A stretch of DNA of 64,000 bases. It comes from JBBECJ01 sp963763325 (lineage in GTDB: Bacteria; Chloroflexota; Chloroflexia; Thermomicrobiales; CFX8). This document shows positions 9,273-19,050 of this stretch, in pieces (the stretch's first letter is position 1; each line of letters opens with the position of its first letter). The DNA is taken from the NCBI GenBank assembly GCA_963763325.1, contig CAVXOL010000024.1, forward strand, positions 868,001 through 932,000, read 5' to 3'. Under the pieces are notes generated by a model. The model was not told the DNA's origin. It saw nothing but the letters and a program-made list of their open reading frames with translations, and made no database searches. A program made the position numbers and the translations under genes.

Positions 9273-10563
9273 ATGTCTCGCATTCTGGCCCTGCAAGCTC
9301 GCCGTCTGATCGACGGGACCGGCGGCCCAGCCATCGACAACGCCGTCGTCATCGTGGATGGCGAGTCGATCACCGCTGTCGGTCCGGCCGATACCACGAC
9401 GATTCCCCCGGAGGCCGAACGTATTGACCTCGGTGACCGCACGCTGTTACCGGGATTCATCGACGCACACAGCCACGCGACGATCAACCCGGGCCTGCGT
9501 GGCATCATCGGGCAACTGGAAGGGTCTGAACGAGCCGAGTCCGAGGCAGGTCCTCCGCGGAGCGAGAAACCTGCGTATTGACCTTGCGTCAGGTGTTACC
9601 ACGATGCGGCTCGTTGGTGAGGTTCCTTACAACGACGTCACGCTGCGTGACGCTATCGGCGCTGACTACATTGTCGGCCCGCGATTGTTGATCAGTGGCC
9701 GCGCCATCACCTCGTCGAATGGACACGGCTCCCTGGTTGGCGCATGGATCGTTGACGGAGCCGACGAGATGCGCCGTGTTGTGCGCGAGCAGCTTCGGAT
9801 GGGGTGCGACTTCACGAAACTGATCGTGACCGGACGACGGTACGTTAAGAATGCCAAGGAGTATCTCGGGTTCACCGAGGCCGAGATTGAAGCGGCGATC
9901 GATGAGACTCATCGCGTCGGCAGCAAGATCGGCGCCCATTTGCGGATGGACCTCGAGACCGGGCTGCGGCTCTGCCTCCAGCACGGTCTCGATCTCACCG
10001 ATCACGTCTTCCCAGTCGATGACGAGTCGATCGACCTCTTCCTCTCGTCGGGCGCGACGGCGGTCCCGACCTACACGATTGCGCTGCAGACGCAGGTCGA
10101 CTGGAACCTGCTGCACGGAAAGCCAATCGTGGATCGACTGGCGCACGTCCGTGAGCTCGACAGGGAACGGTTGGCGCAGCGGGAGTTCGACGACACGGCC
10201 GTCGCAGCGCGGGTGACGTTCGTTCGCGATCACGCACCGGACGCGTTCCGACGAGCCGCGGCAGCCGGCGTCTCATATTGCCTCGGCACCGACGCGATGC
10301 ACGGTCTGTTCGCGTACGAGATGGAGATCCTGGCAGGTTGGGACATCCCGGAGATGGACGCCATCGTCGCCGGCACGCTGAGCGGCGCGAAGGCGCTCGG
10401 CATCGACAACGAGACCGGATCGTTGGAACCGGGCAAGCTGGCTGACGTAATCGCCGTCGATGGCGATCCGCTTGCCGACATCCGGGCGCTCGGTAATGTC
10501 TCGTTCGTGATGCGCGCTGGGCGGCGGTACGATCCGGTTGCGCTGCTTGACGACGCCGGGTAG
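9273..10563 (+). CDS. Amidohydrolase (imidazolonepropionase/prolidase-like group), frameshifted
   Basis: A metal-dependent hydrolase of the amidohydrolase superfamily, probably cleaving an amide or cyclic amide. The family-opening segment is DGTGGPAIDNAVVIVDG; the metal motif HxH is in GFIDAHSHATINPG. Later ligands lie in KIGAHLRMD and YCLGTDAMHG, and the closing GSLEPGKLADVIAVDGDP is typical. The frame breaks at about 9523, where GAAGGG has one G too many relative to the paralogue at 14448-15725 (its QLEGLREP corresponds to QLEGLNEP here). AGGAGG lies 6 bases before ATG 9273. This gene and 14448-15725 share the rare ITSSNGHG segment and are clear paralogues. The substrate is unknown. Confidence 0.88.
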
Positions 10564-10849
10564 GGCGCCAGCGACGGTTCAGACGACATACCTCGCCACA
10601 TGATCTGCCCCGCCGGTTTGCAGTAGCGCCGTCAAAACCGTAGCATGACTCTCTTCCGCTGCGGGGATCGAACTGTCATGCCGAGAGTCAAGTGTCAGCG
10701 AATCGAGCCAACGGATGGCTGGGAGCAGCTGCAACTGCTCACCTCGTTTCCTGAGCCACGCGCCTACGAACTGAGTGGCGAGGATGCTGTGACGAGCCCT
10801 GGGCTGTCACATGGACCGGTATGCTGTCCACACGGGAAGGTGAGCACCG

Positions 10850-12092
10850 ATGAGCCGATCGACGACGTTTCCCGCATTGCTCGCGACAAGCGCGTCGCGG
10901 CGCGCGTTCTTGCAGCGGGTCCGTGGTGATCGGCGCGGCGATACTCGTCATGGGTTCCGTGCTCGCCGCCTGTGGCGGTGATGATGGTGATGATAGTGAC
11001 CCCGCCGTGGGCGCGCTGCGTCTCACCGATGGCGCCGTCACGTGGTCCGTGTCCTCCCCGGAGGAGGTCTATCGGAGGGTTATCAGGGGCGAGCGAGGAC
11101 GTCGTGCTCATCCAGGAGAGCGTGTCGTTCGAGCGCGCGCGCGTCCTGACCTGGCGCACGATCGCGTACGATGCCGCCGACGGGTCGGAGCGCTGGCGCA
11201 GAGTGACGGCCGACACGCTCACGCCACCGGGTCCGGTCGACGGTCAGGGGATCGTCGTCCTGGCCGACCAGGACGTGGGCGCGCTCGTCGGCGTGGACGT
11301 GGTGACGGGCGAGGAGCGATGGCGTGTCGCGTCGAGTGACGTCCCACTCGCCAACAGCCCCACGGTCGCGGTCGTCTGGGACCTGGCCGCGTATGAGGCT
11401 GACCCCGGCACGCCGTCGGGGTTCCGCGGCATGGATCGGCTCACCGGCGACGAGCTGTGGGTCAGCGACACCCTGCTCCCGTACCAGAGGTGGCTCCCGG
11501 ACCAGAACGGTTTCGCTGGCTTGCGATCACCCGCAATGGTGCTCGGCGAGATCCTCGTCGTCCCGACCGGCGCAACCGTCACCGCGATCGACATGCGGAC
11601 CGGCGCGATCCTCTGGCAGGCGCCACAGCTCGGCCATCTCGGCGCCGCCGACGGGACGATCGTCGGGACTCGTGGACCGGTCCAGCAGGGCAACTGGATC
11701 ACGTTCACGGCGCTCGACGCGGCCTCGGGCCAGGAGCGCTGGACTGCCCCAGTTACTCCTCCCTCCCCCCGGGGTTTCCTCGCCGCCGGTGATGGTGTGA
11801 TCATCGTCGTCGCCCCTCCTGACTACCCATCTGACTCCCAGGTGCTCATTGCCTACGAGTTGTCCTCCGGCACCGAACGCTGGCGCATGACGCGAATTGG
11901 CGACCCGCAGCTGATCAGCGGCACGTCGCTCGTCATGCGACGGGGATAGGCGAACTCGCCGTCCTGTCGACCACCGACGGCGCCACGCTCTGGTCGGTGA
12001 CGGAGCCGTTCGGATCACCGCGGATGGACAGCGTCGGCAGCAACGGTGACGCGGTCTTCGTCGCCATCAACTCGCGTCGCTATTCGGACTGA
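10850..12092 (+). CDS. Tat-exported lipoprotein with PQQ-like beta-propeller, three frameshifts
   Basis: The start at ATG 10850 (GGAAGGTGAG 6 bases upstream) leads to SRRAFLQRV, a twin-arginine signal, then VIGAAILVMGSVLAACGGDD, a lipobox with an acidic run after the lipidated cysteine. The mature part has repeated blades of the PQQ/quinoprotein type: DGSERWRR, TGEERWRVAS, TGDELWVSD, TGAILWQAP, SGQERWTAP, SGTERWRM and DGATLWSV. No catalytic residues are visible; such propellers often act as binding scaffolds, as in BamB. The protein is read in four successive frames, with breaks near 10918, 11080 and 11940. That indicates sequence error or a recent pseudogene. It is anchored on the outer face of the membrane. 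Confidence 0.8.
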
Positions 12093-12305
12093 TGGAGCGT
12101 GCCGACCACCACCGGCGTGCTGCAGGATGACTGGTGTCCGAGCACACCACGACACGGTGTTGGTCGCGTGCCGCTCAGGACCGCCACCCGCACCGGCAAG
12201 CACCTCGCGGCGTTCGTGCGCGGTCTGCGGGCTAAGCCCTCGTCGCACCCGTCATCGCCGGCTGCACGTAGACGGGGCAGATCACGTGGCGAGGTTTGTC
12301 AGGCG

Positions 12306-12323
12306 ACGCCGAACGAGCGGCGT
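12306..12323 (-). terminator. Weak hairpin after the hydantoinase gene
   Basis: 6-bp stem ACGCCG / CGGCGT with a 6-base loop, 10 bases beyond the last codon of the dihydropyrimidinase gene on the minus strand. It is short and lacks a T-run, so this is a tentative end of the seven-gene operon. Confidence 0.3.
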
Positions 12324-12332
12324 GTCGATCAG

Positions 12333-13712
12333 CTACAGTCCGCGGTGCGGCAGACGTGGAACCCAGCGACCTGATGGGGCGTCTGCCACGATCTCTCCGT
12401 CATGTGCGATCAATTGTCCGCGCAGGAAGGTGTGGGTCGGCCAGCCAGTGATGTCCCAGCCCTCGTAGAGGCTGAAATCGGAGCGGCTGAGGTCGTCTGC
12501 GGCTGACATCGTCCGGTGTCGATCCGGGTCCCAGATCACAAGATCAGCGTCGGAGCCGACAGCGATCGTGCCCTTGCGCGGGAAGAGGCCAAACAACTGG
12601 GCAGCGTTGGTTGAGGTGACTTCGACGAAGCGCCGCAGGGAGATCCGGCGCTTGAGAACGCCCTCGGAGAACAACAGCGGCAAGAGCGTCTGCAAGTCGG
12701 ACATGCCGGGGCGGAAGGTTCCGACATCCAACGACGGGTCGAGCTTCTCGGCGAGATTCCACGGCGCGTGGTCGGTACAGAATGTATGGATCGAGCCATT
12801 CGCAAGGCCGTTCCAGAGAGTTCTGACATCCGACGGTTCACGTAACGGCGGATTGCCGACGTACTTCGCGCCGTCCCGCTCAGCAAACCGCTCTGAGGTG
12901 AGATACAGGTAGAGCGGCCGCGTTTCGACGTAGACGGGCAGCCCCCGGACTCGTGCCCGGTGACAGACTTCGAGCGCCTCGGCGCTGGAGAGATGGACGA
13001 TGTAGATGGGCGCGTCAGCCGCTTCGGCGAACGCGATCGCGCGCGCCGCCGCGACGGCCTCGGTGTAGACGGGCCGGCTGGCCGGGTAGAACGCCGGACC
13101 ACCTTTGCCATCCGCGATCAGCTGCTCGCAGAGGAAGCTGATGACGCAGTTGTCCTCGCAGTGGAACATCGTCAGCGCACCGGCCTGGCCGGCGGTTTGG
13201 AGGGCGCGCAAGTACTCGCCCGCCCGCGTGTCGAAGTCACCGGCGATCATGAAGATCTTGATGCTGCTGTGGCCGTCGCGCACCAGATCCGGGATCTCGG
13301 CGATGGCCTCCGGTGAGGGATCGAGCAGGACGGGATGCAGGACGACATCGACGATCGAGCTACCTTCGGCATCCGCGCGAACGCGTTCCAGCACGTCACG
13401 CAGCCGCTCGCCGGGTCGCGGGAAGGTCATGTTGCCGATCGTCGTGACGCCGCCGGCCGCTGCGGCAGCCGACCCGCTGGCGAAGTCGTCGGCCCACTGG
13501 ATGACGCCACCGCCGATCTCAACGGGGGTCAGGTGGACGTGCATGTCGATGCCACCTGGGAAGACGTACTTGCCGGTGGCGTCAACCTCCTCGTCAGCCT
13601 GAAGATCCCCGCCAAGCTGGACGATGACGCCGCCGCGCACGCCGATGTCAGCCACCGCCTGAGTACTCGGTGTCACGATCGTTCCGTTGCGGATGGCCAG
13701 ATCGACGCGCAC
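12333..13712 (-). CDS. Dihydropyrimidinase / D-hydantoinase family cyclic amidohydrolase
   Basis: Opens dihydropyrimidine or 5-substituted hydantoin rings in the cytoplasm. Zinc-binding HVH is in GGIDMHVHLTP (about residue 57). The carboxylated lysine is in GHSSIKIFM (about 150), histidine ligands in FHCEDN and YIVHLSS, and the last aspartate in CTDHAPW. At 459 residues it has the usual length. It is the last gene of a seven-gene minus-strand operon, 25 bases after a hydantoin racemase. This pairing supports hydantoin rather than purely pyrimidine use. Allantoinase or dihydroorotase-like activity cannot be excluded from sequence alone. Confidence 0.9.
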   Translation of the reverse strand: MRVDLAIRNGTIVTPSTQAVADIGVRGGVIVQLGGDLQADEEVDATGKYVFPGGIDMHVHLTPVEIGGGVIQWADDFASGSAAAAAGGVTTIGNMTFPRPGERLRDVLERVRADAEGSSIVDVVLHPVLLDPSPEAIAEIPDLVRDGHSSIKIFMIAGDFDTRAGEYLRALQTAGQAGALTMFHCEDNCVISFLCEQLIADGKGGPAFYPASRPVYTEAVAAARAIAFAEAADAPIYIVHLSSAEALEVCHRARVRGLPVYVETRPLYLYLTSERFAERDGAKYVGNPPLREPSDVRTLWNGLANGSIHTFCTDHAPWNLAEKLDPSLDVGTFRPGMSDLQTLLPLLFSEGVLKRRISLRRFVEVTSTNAAQLFGLFPRKGTIAVGSDADLVIWDPDRHRTMSAADDLSRSDFSLYEGWDITGWPTHTFLRGQLIAHDGEIVADAPSGRWVPRLPHRGL

Positions 13713-13737
13713 GGCTGCTCCTCTTCTCCGCTACGGC

Positions 13738-14430
13738 TCAGTTCAGGACGGCGGCTGCCAGCTTTGGCGGCACAGGATACGAGCGCTTGCTGTGACTCAG
13801 ACCGGACGTGACCAGCAACTCCGCCATCTTGAGTGTGACCTGGAGCGGGTTGATGACCGGAACACCGACCGCATCCTGCAACTCTGCCGCCCGGAACGAG
13901 AGCGTCCCGCAGCCGAGGATGAGCACGTCAGCCCGGTCTCGCTCGATGACATCTCGGCTGACATCGATCAGGCGGCTGAAGGTCCGCTCAGGATCGGCGT
14001 TCAGTTCGAGGACGGGAATCCCGATCTGACGCACCGATGCCAGCTTCGGCCCGACGCCGGTCAGCAGCGCCAGGTTCTCCAGCGGGCGGACGACGTTTTC
14101 GAGGACGGTGACGATCGAGAACCGGTGGCCGATGTTGGCCGCCACGACCATCGAGGTCGCGCCGGTCCCGAGGACCGGAATCGTGACGAGTTCACGGGCG
14201 CCGTCGAGGCCCGGATCGCCGAAGCAGCCGGGAACGACCGCGTCGAAGCCCTCGCGTTCCAGTTCGACGACCGACTCAAGCAGGCCCGGCACTGAGAGGT
14301 ACTCCTCCCACATCGACTCGATGCTGCGCGGTCCCTTGCCGGTCGGCCGGGCCTCGACCGTCGTGCCGTGTCCGACGAAAGCCTGCAATGCCGCCTCACG
14401 ATTCTTTGGCCCGATATAGGCGATGCGCAT
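13738..14430 (-). CDS. Asp/Glu/hydantoin racemase
   Basis: A cofactor-independent racemase using two cysteines. They are visible in VVPGCFGDPG (about residue 78) and VLILGCGTLSF (about residue 181), with the family N-terminus MRIAYIGPKN. It would interconvert D- and L-5-substituted hydantoins, or racemise aspartate/glutamate. AAGGGAG 6 bases before ATG 14430 fixes the start, although the frame is open further upstream. It lies 25 bases before the hydantoinase and 17 bases after an amidohydrolase in the same operon. Such a pair would make a dynamic kinetic resolution of hydantoins possible. Confidence 0.9.
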   Translation of the reverse strand: MRIAYIGPKNREAALQAFVGHGTTVEARPTGKGPRSIESMWEEYLSVPGLLESVVELEREGFDAVVPGCFGDPGLDGARELVTIPVLGTGATSMVVAANIGHRFSIVTVLENVVRPLENLALLTGVGPKLASVRQIGIPVLELNADPERTFSRLIDVSRDVIERDRADVLILGCGTLSFRAAELQDAVGVPVINPLQVTLKMAELLVTSGLSHSKRSYPVPPKLAAAVLN

Positions 14431-14447
14431 GCTGTCTCCCTTCGCGA

Positions 14448-15725
14448 TCAGAACCACGAGACGTGGTCGAGCCGTTCGCCGCCCTTCATGATGAAGTTGA
14501 CGCGCGAGATCGCCCAGATGTCGTCGAGCGGGTTGCCTTTGAGGGAGATGACATCGGCGAACTTGCCCTTTTCGAGGGTGCCGCAGACCTGGTCCATCCC
14601 GCAGACCTCGGCGGCCTGCTTGGTCGCTCCGACGAGCGCTTCCATCGGTGACAACCCCCACTCGACCAGTGACCCGATCTCATAGCCGATCAGCCCGTGC
14701 ATCGAGTCCATCCCAACCGTCCAGCGGACGCCCTTCTCGACCGCCTTGTTGAACATCGGGATGACGACCTCCTGCGTGTTGCGGATTCGATCGGCCATGC
14801 TGGCGCCGAGCTTGTAGTAGTCGGCGAATCCGCCCGCTTCAGGTGGCCGCTCAGTCGTTTCCTTGACGACCTCGCGCATGACGTTCACGCGGCCCTCGAT
14901 GTCCTTGCCCTTGAACCAGTCCCAGTCGACCTGCGTCTGGAACGAGATCGTGAAGGTGCGGACGAAGGCCGCGTTCGTCTCCAGGTAGAGGTCGATGTGC
15001 TCATCCTTCTGCGGAATGGCGTGCTCGACCGAGTCGACACCGGCTTGCAGGCAGAGCTTGAGCGACGTGTCCGGCTTCGCGCCGGCGTGGGCGGTGATCA
15101 GCTTTCCGGCACGATGGGCTTCGTCAACGGCCATCTTGATCTCTTCATACGAGTAGCTGGCCTCGGTCGGTGTCCGGTCGAGGACGAGGATCTTGATGAA
15201 GTCGGCGCCGCCCTGCAGGTTGTCGCGGACCGCCTTGCGGATCTCGTCTGGCCCGTCGAAGAACCAGCTCGGCGCGCCGTGGCCATTCGATGACGTGATC
15301 CCGCGCGTGGCGCACAACAGACGCGGACCAGGAATCCAACCCTGGTCGATCGCGTTGCGAACGGCAACGTCATTGAAGTTCACCTCTGCGATCACGCGCT
15401 GGGTGGTGATGCCTGACTTCAGGTCCAGCCGCAGGTTATGGGTCGCGCGTGCGCCCTGCTGGGCGTCCGGCTCGCGCAGCCCTTCGAGCTGGCCGAGCAG
15501 CCCACGCTTGCCCGGATTGATCGTGATGTGCGTGTGCGGGTCGACCAACCCCGGCAGGATCGTCTCGTCGCCGAGGTCGATCACCTCGGCATCGTCGGGG
15601 ATGCCGAGGTCCGCCTCACGTCCGACATCGAGGATGCGGTCGCCGTCCACGAGAACAACGGCATTGTGAAGCGGTGAGGCGCCCGTTCCATCGATCAGCA
15701 GGGAACTCTTGATCGCAGTCACCAT
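14448..15725 (-). CDS. Amidohydrolase, paralogue of the 9273-10563 gene
   Basis: A 425-residue metal-dependent hydrolase. HxH is in LVDPHTHITINPG (about residue 66); further ligands are in KLITAHAGAK, SVEHAIPQ and WTVGMDSMHG; the end GTLEKGKFADVISLKGNP is standard for the family. The group includes imidazolonepropionase-like proteins and Xaa-Pro dipeptidases (prolidases) described in soil bacteria. In this operon, next to an M20 peptidase and a hydantoinase, a role in hydrolysing imported peptides or cyclic amides is likely. The gene is intact and can serve as template for reconstructing the frameshifted paralogue. It is preceded by GGGAGGG. Confidence 0.9.
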   Translation of the reverse strand: MVTAIKSSLLIDGTGASPLHNAVVLVDGDRILDVGREADLGIPDDAEVIDLGDETILPGLVDPHTHITINPGKRGLLGQLEGLREPDAQQGARATHNLRLDLKSGITTQRVIAEVNFNDVAVRNAIDQGWIPGPRLLCATRGITSSNGHGAPSWFFDGPDEIRKAVRDNLQGGADFIKILVLDRTPTEASYSYEEIKMAVDEAHRAGKLITAHAGAKPDTSLKLCLQAGVDSVEHAIPQKDEHIDLYLETNAAFVRTFTISFQTQVDWDWFKGKDIEGRVNVMREVVKETTERPPEAGGFADYYKLGASMADRIRNTQEVVIPMFNKAVEKGVRWTVGMDSMHGLIGYEIGSLVEWGLSPMEALVGATKQAAEVCGMDQVCGTLEKGKFADVISLKGNPLDDIWAISRVNFIMKGGERLDHVSWF

Positions 15726-15767
15726 CCGTAGACCCTCCCTTTCCTGACCATCATGTCAGTCGTCGTG

Positions 15768-17124
15768 CTAGCTTCGTGCAAACTCGTCGAACAGCACGGC
15801 CATGCCCTTGATCGCGTTGATGTAGTCGTCGACGTACATGTTCTCGTTTGGCGCGTGAATCTTGGAGTCCGGGTTCCCGCCACCCGGTCCGGAGACGGAG
15901 GGGATGTCGATCGCCTGGCAGAGGACGTACATCGGGCCGCTGCCGGGTGTGATCGGCACGATGACCGGCGCGTGTCCGTGGACGCGCTCGACTGACGCGG
16001 CCACCGCCTTGACGAGCGGCGCGTTCAGATCGGTCTTGGCCGGGTGCTCGGCGGCGAGCAGCGTCGCCTTGACGTCGGAGAATCCGTGCCGGTCGAGGTG
16101 CTCACGCAGCAGCCGGAAGATCTCGCGCGGGTCCTGATCGGGAACGAGGCGCATGTCGACCTTCGCACTGGCCGACTTTTGGCAGGACGGTCTTCAGCCC
16201 AGGACCGGTGTAGCCGGACTCGATGCCGCAGATCGTGCAGGTTGGCTGAAACATGTCCTTGATCTTGAGCTGCTGGCCGCTCAGATTCAGCAGGAAGTGG
16301 TCCAACTCAAAGGTCTTGAGGAACTCGGCCTCCTCGAAAGGCGTCTCTTCGAGAATGTTCTGCTCTTCGACAGTCGGCTCAAGGACCTTGTCGTAGAAGC
16401 CGCCGATCAGCACCCTCTCCTGCTCGTCTTTCAACGTGTTCAACGCCCAGACGAGCCGCCAGGCAGCGTTCGGGACGATCGTCGCCCGGCTGGAGTGCAT
16501 GTCGGTGTTGACCGACTCGACCGATAGATCGACGTAGCAGATGCCCTTCAGCCCGCACGAGAGCCGAACCTGGCCGTTGAAATCCTTGCCGCCGCCCTCC
16601 CAGATGCAGCCGTCTGCCGGTGTAATCTCATCCCGATGCCGCTCGACGAAATGCTCCAGGTTCGGGCTGCCGATCTCTTCTTCGCCCTCATAGATGAAGC
16701 GGATCGTCAGTGGCAGGTCGCCGCGCGTCTTACGCCAGGCATCGACCGCACAGATGCGGGCCACGAGATGGCCTTTGTTGTCGGCGACGCCACGCGCCCA
16801 GATCCGTCCGTCGCGCACCTCGGCGGCAAATGGGTCGGAGTCCCAGAGTTCGAGCGGCTCCGGCGGCTGGACATCGTAGTGGTTGTAGATGTTCAGGACA
16901 CGTTCGCTCGGTCCATCGATTCGCCCGAGTACGACCGGATAGCCACCCTCAAGCGGGATGATCCGCGGGTTGGCGCCGACGTCGTCGAGCATCGTCCGGC
17001 ACAGTTCCGCCATCTCAAGCACGCCGATGTTCTGGGTCGACATGCTCGGCTGCTGACATGCTCGCTGGATCATGCCGATGTACTCGTCGCGGTGTTGATC
17101 GATGTAGTCCAGAACGTCCTGCAC
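15768..17124 (-). CDS. M20-family metallopeptidase (dipeptidase/ArgE-DapE type), one frameshift
   Basis: A zinc amidohydrolase acting on dipeptides or N-acyl amino acids. Family motifs are YNHYDVQPP (metal ligand His, then Asp), RGVADNKGH with the bridging Asp, and the catalytic pair in YEGEEEIGSPN. The C-terminal ligand is in the AEHPAKTD...NPDSKIHAPNENM segment, the last part giving the final His ligand. The frame breaks near 16170, where AAAA has one A too many; the two halves then join as LPKSASAKVDMRLVPDQ. The total of about 451 residues is normal. It is the fourth gene of the operon, between DppC and the amidohydrolase, so it probably cleaves what the transporter imports. Confidence 0.9.
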
Positions 17125-17194
17125 GATGTCCCCCCTTCACAACGTGATCGAATATGGTCTGCTCTGCCCCTTCGTCGGGATGAGCAGTGGTAGT

Positions 17195-18101
17195 TCAGCG
17201 CCGCAGTCGTGGGTCGAGGGCGTCACGCAAGCCATCACCCAGCAGGTTGATCGACAGGACGGTGATCATGATCGCCAGCCCGGGGAAGAACGTGATCCAC
17301 CAGGCCTGCTGGAGGTAGTTTCGGCCGGCACTCGAGCATCGCACCCCACTCGGCGGTCGGTGGCTTTGCGCCGAGGCCGAGGAACGACAACGCCGCGCCG
17401 ACCAGAATCGCCCCGCCGATCCCCAGCGTCGCCAGGACGATCGCCGGCGCCAGGACGTTCGGCAGGATGTGACGGAACATGATCGCGGGGTCCGGCGCCC
17501 CGATCACGCGCGCCGCATCTACGTACTGCAGCTCGCGCGCGGAGAGGACCTGCCCCCGGATCAGGCGCGTGTAGCGCGGGATCTCGGCGATTCCGACCGC
17601 TACCATCAGGTTCAACAGGCTCGGACCCAGGATCGCGACGATCGCCAGCGCGAGCAGGATGCCCGGAAACGCCAGCATGATGTCGATGACGATGCCGATC
17701 GTTCCATCAATCCACTTCCCGTAGTAGCCGGAGACGATTCCGAGCGAGACGCCGCAGACGAAAGCGATACTGACGGCGACGAAGCCAACCTGGAACGAGA
17801 GTCGCGCTCCGTGCATGATGCGCGACAGGTTGTCGCGCCCGAACTGGTCGGTGCCGAACGGATACTTGGCGCTTGGCTCGTGGAGCGCGTCGGCGGCGAC
17901 CATGACGTTCGGCTCGGCGGGTGCGATATACGGCGCAGTGATCCCCATCAGTGCCAGCGCGATCAGGATGACGAGTCCGGCGACTGAACCAGGGTTGCGC
18001 AGCAGTTGCTGAAACGCGTCGCGCCAGAGGCCGCGCGAGCGCGACTTCAGTTCAGACCGGGTGGCTGTACTGACGGCGGATGTGGTGTCGGTCGCTCCCA
18101 T
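17195..18101 (-). CDS. Peptide ABC transporter permease, DppC type, one frameshift
   Basis: Inner-membrane permease of a dipeptide/oligopeptide importer, working with DppB at 18115 and the binding protein at 19051. An N-terminal extension (SRSRGLWRDAFQQLLRNPG) precedes the first membrane helix. The EAA loop with which the ATPase docks is in YVDAARVIGAPDPAIMFRHI. The frame breaks near 17326 (an extra T), and the normal ending (AGRNYLQQAWWITFFPGLAI, then LLGDGLRDALDPRLRR) is in the next frame, stopping at 17195. No ATP-binding subunit is encoded in the operon, so the ATPases must be encoded elsewhere. Confidence 0.92.
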
Positions 18102-18114
18102 AGCATCCTGCCGT

Positions 18115-19044
18115 TCAGTTGTAGCGGATTCGTGGGTCGATCACCGAATAGAGCAGATCGACGATCAGGTTGACGGTGACGTAGATGACTGCGGCGAACA
18201 GCACGACGCCTTGAATGACCGGGAAGTCCTTCGTCAGGATGGCGTCGATCGCCAGCCGGCCAATCCCCTGCCGTGCGAAGACCGTCTCGATCACGACCGC
18301 GCCGCCAAGCAGGTTGCCGATCTGGAGCCCGACGATCGTCACGACCGGGATCAGCGCGTTCTTCAGGCCGTGGCGCAGGACGACCGCACGCGAGCGAAGC
18401 CCCTTCGCCCGCGCGGTCGTCATGTATTCCTGCCGCAGCACCTCGAGCATGCTGGAGCGCACGAGCCGCGCGATGATGGCCGCCGCGCCGAAACCGAGTG
18501 TGAGCGCCGGCAGGATCAGCCCACGGATCCCCGTCCCGCCGATCACCGGAACCCAGTTCAGGCGGACCGCGAACAACCAGATCAGCAGCAGGCCGAGCCA
18601 GAAGCTCGGCATCGCGACCCCGAGCAGCGCGACCGACATGCTGGCCGAATCCACCCAGGAGTTCTGGCGAATCGCGGCGATAATGCCCAGCGGGACGCCG
18701 ATCACGAGCGCGGTCAGGATCGCTGCCGCCGTGAGTTTGACGGTTGCGCCCACCTGCGATCGAATCATCGCGCTGACTTCACGGTTCGTGAAGATCGAGC
18801 GGCCCAGATCGCCCTGGGCCACCCGTTTCACGAAATCCCAGTACTGGACGTACAACGGTTCGTCGAGGTTGAGTCGAACCCGGATCGCCTCGATCGCTTC
18901 GGGCGTCATGCCACCCGGCCCACGACTCGCGATCTCCTCAGCCGGGTCGCCGGGGAGCATGTGGACCATGAAGAACACGACCGTCATGACCCCGAACAGC
19001 ACCGGTATTGCCCGGAGCAGCCGTTGTCGGATGTACCCGCCCAC
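18115..19044 (-). CDS. Peptide ABC transporter permease, DppB type
   Basis: A 309-residue integral membrane protein with the DppB opening (RLLRAIPVLFGVMTVVFFMV, then HMLPGDPAEE), about six membrane helices and the EAA motif in YMTTARAKGLRSRAVVLRHG. The C-terminus VDLLYSVIDPRIRYN is diagnostic for the family. It begins 6 bases after the binding-protein stop and ends 13 bases before DppC, so the three genes are translationally close. It forms a heterodimeric channel with the 17195-18101 product. Confidence 0.93.
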   Translation of the reverse strand: MGGYIRQRLLRAIPVLFGVMTVVFFMVHMLPGDPAEEIASRGPGGMTPEAIEAIRVRLNLDEPLYVQYWDFVKRVAQGDLGRSIFTNREVSAMIRSQVGATVKLTAAAILTALVIGVPLGIIAAIRQNSWVDSASMSVALLGVAMPSFWLGLLLIWLFAVRLNWVPVIGGTGIRGLILPALTLGFGAAAIIARLVRSSMLEVLRQEYMTTARAKGLRSRAVVLRHGLKNALIPVVTIVGLQIGNLLGGAVVIETVFARQGIGRLAIDAILTKDFPVIQGVVLFAAVIYVTVNLIVDLLYSVIDPRIRYN

Positions 19045-19050
19045 GACCGG

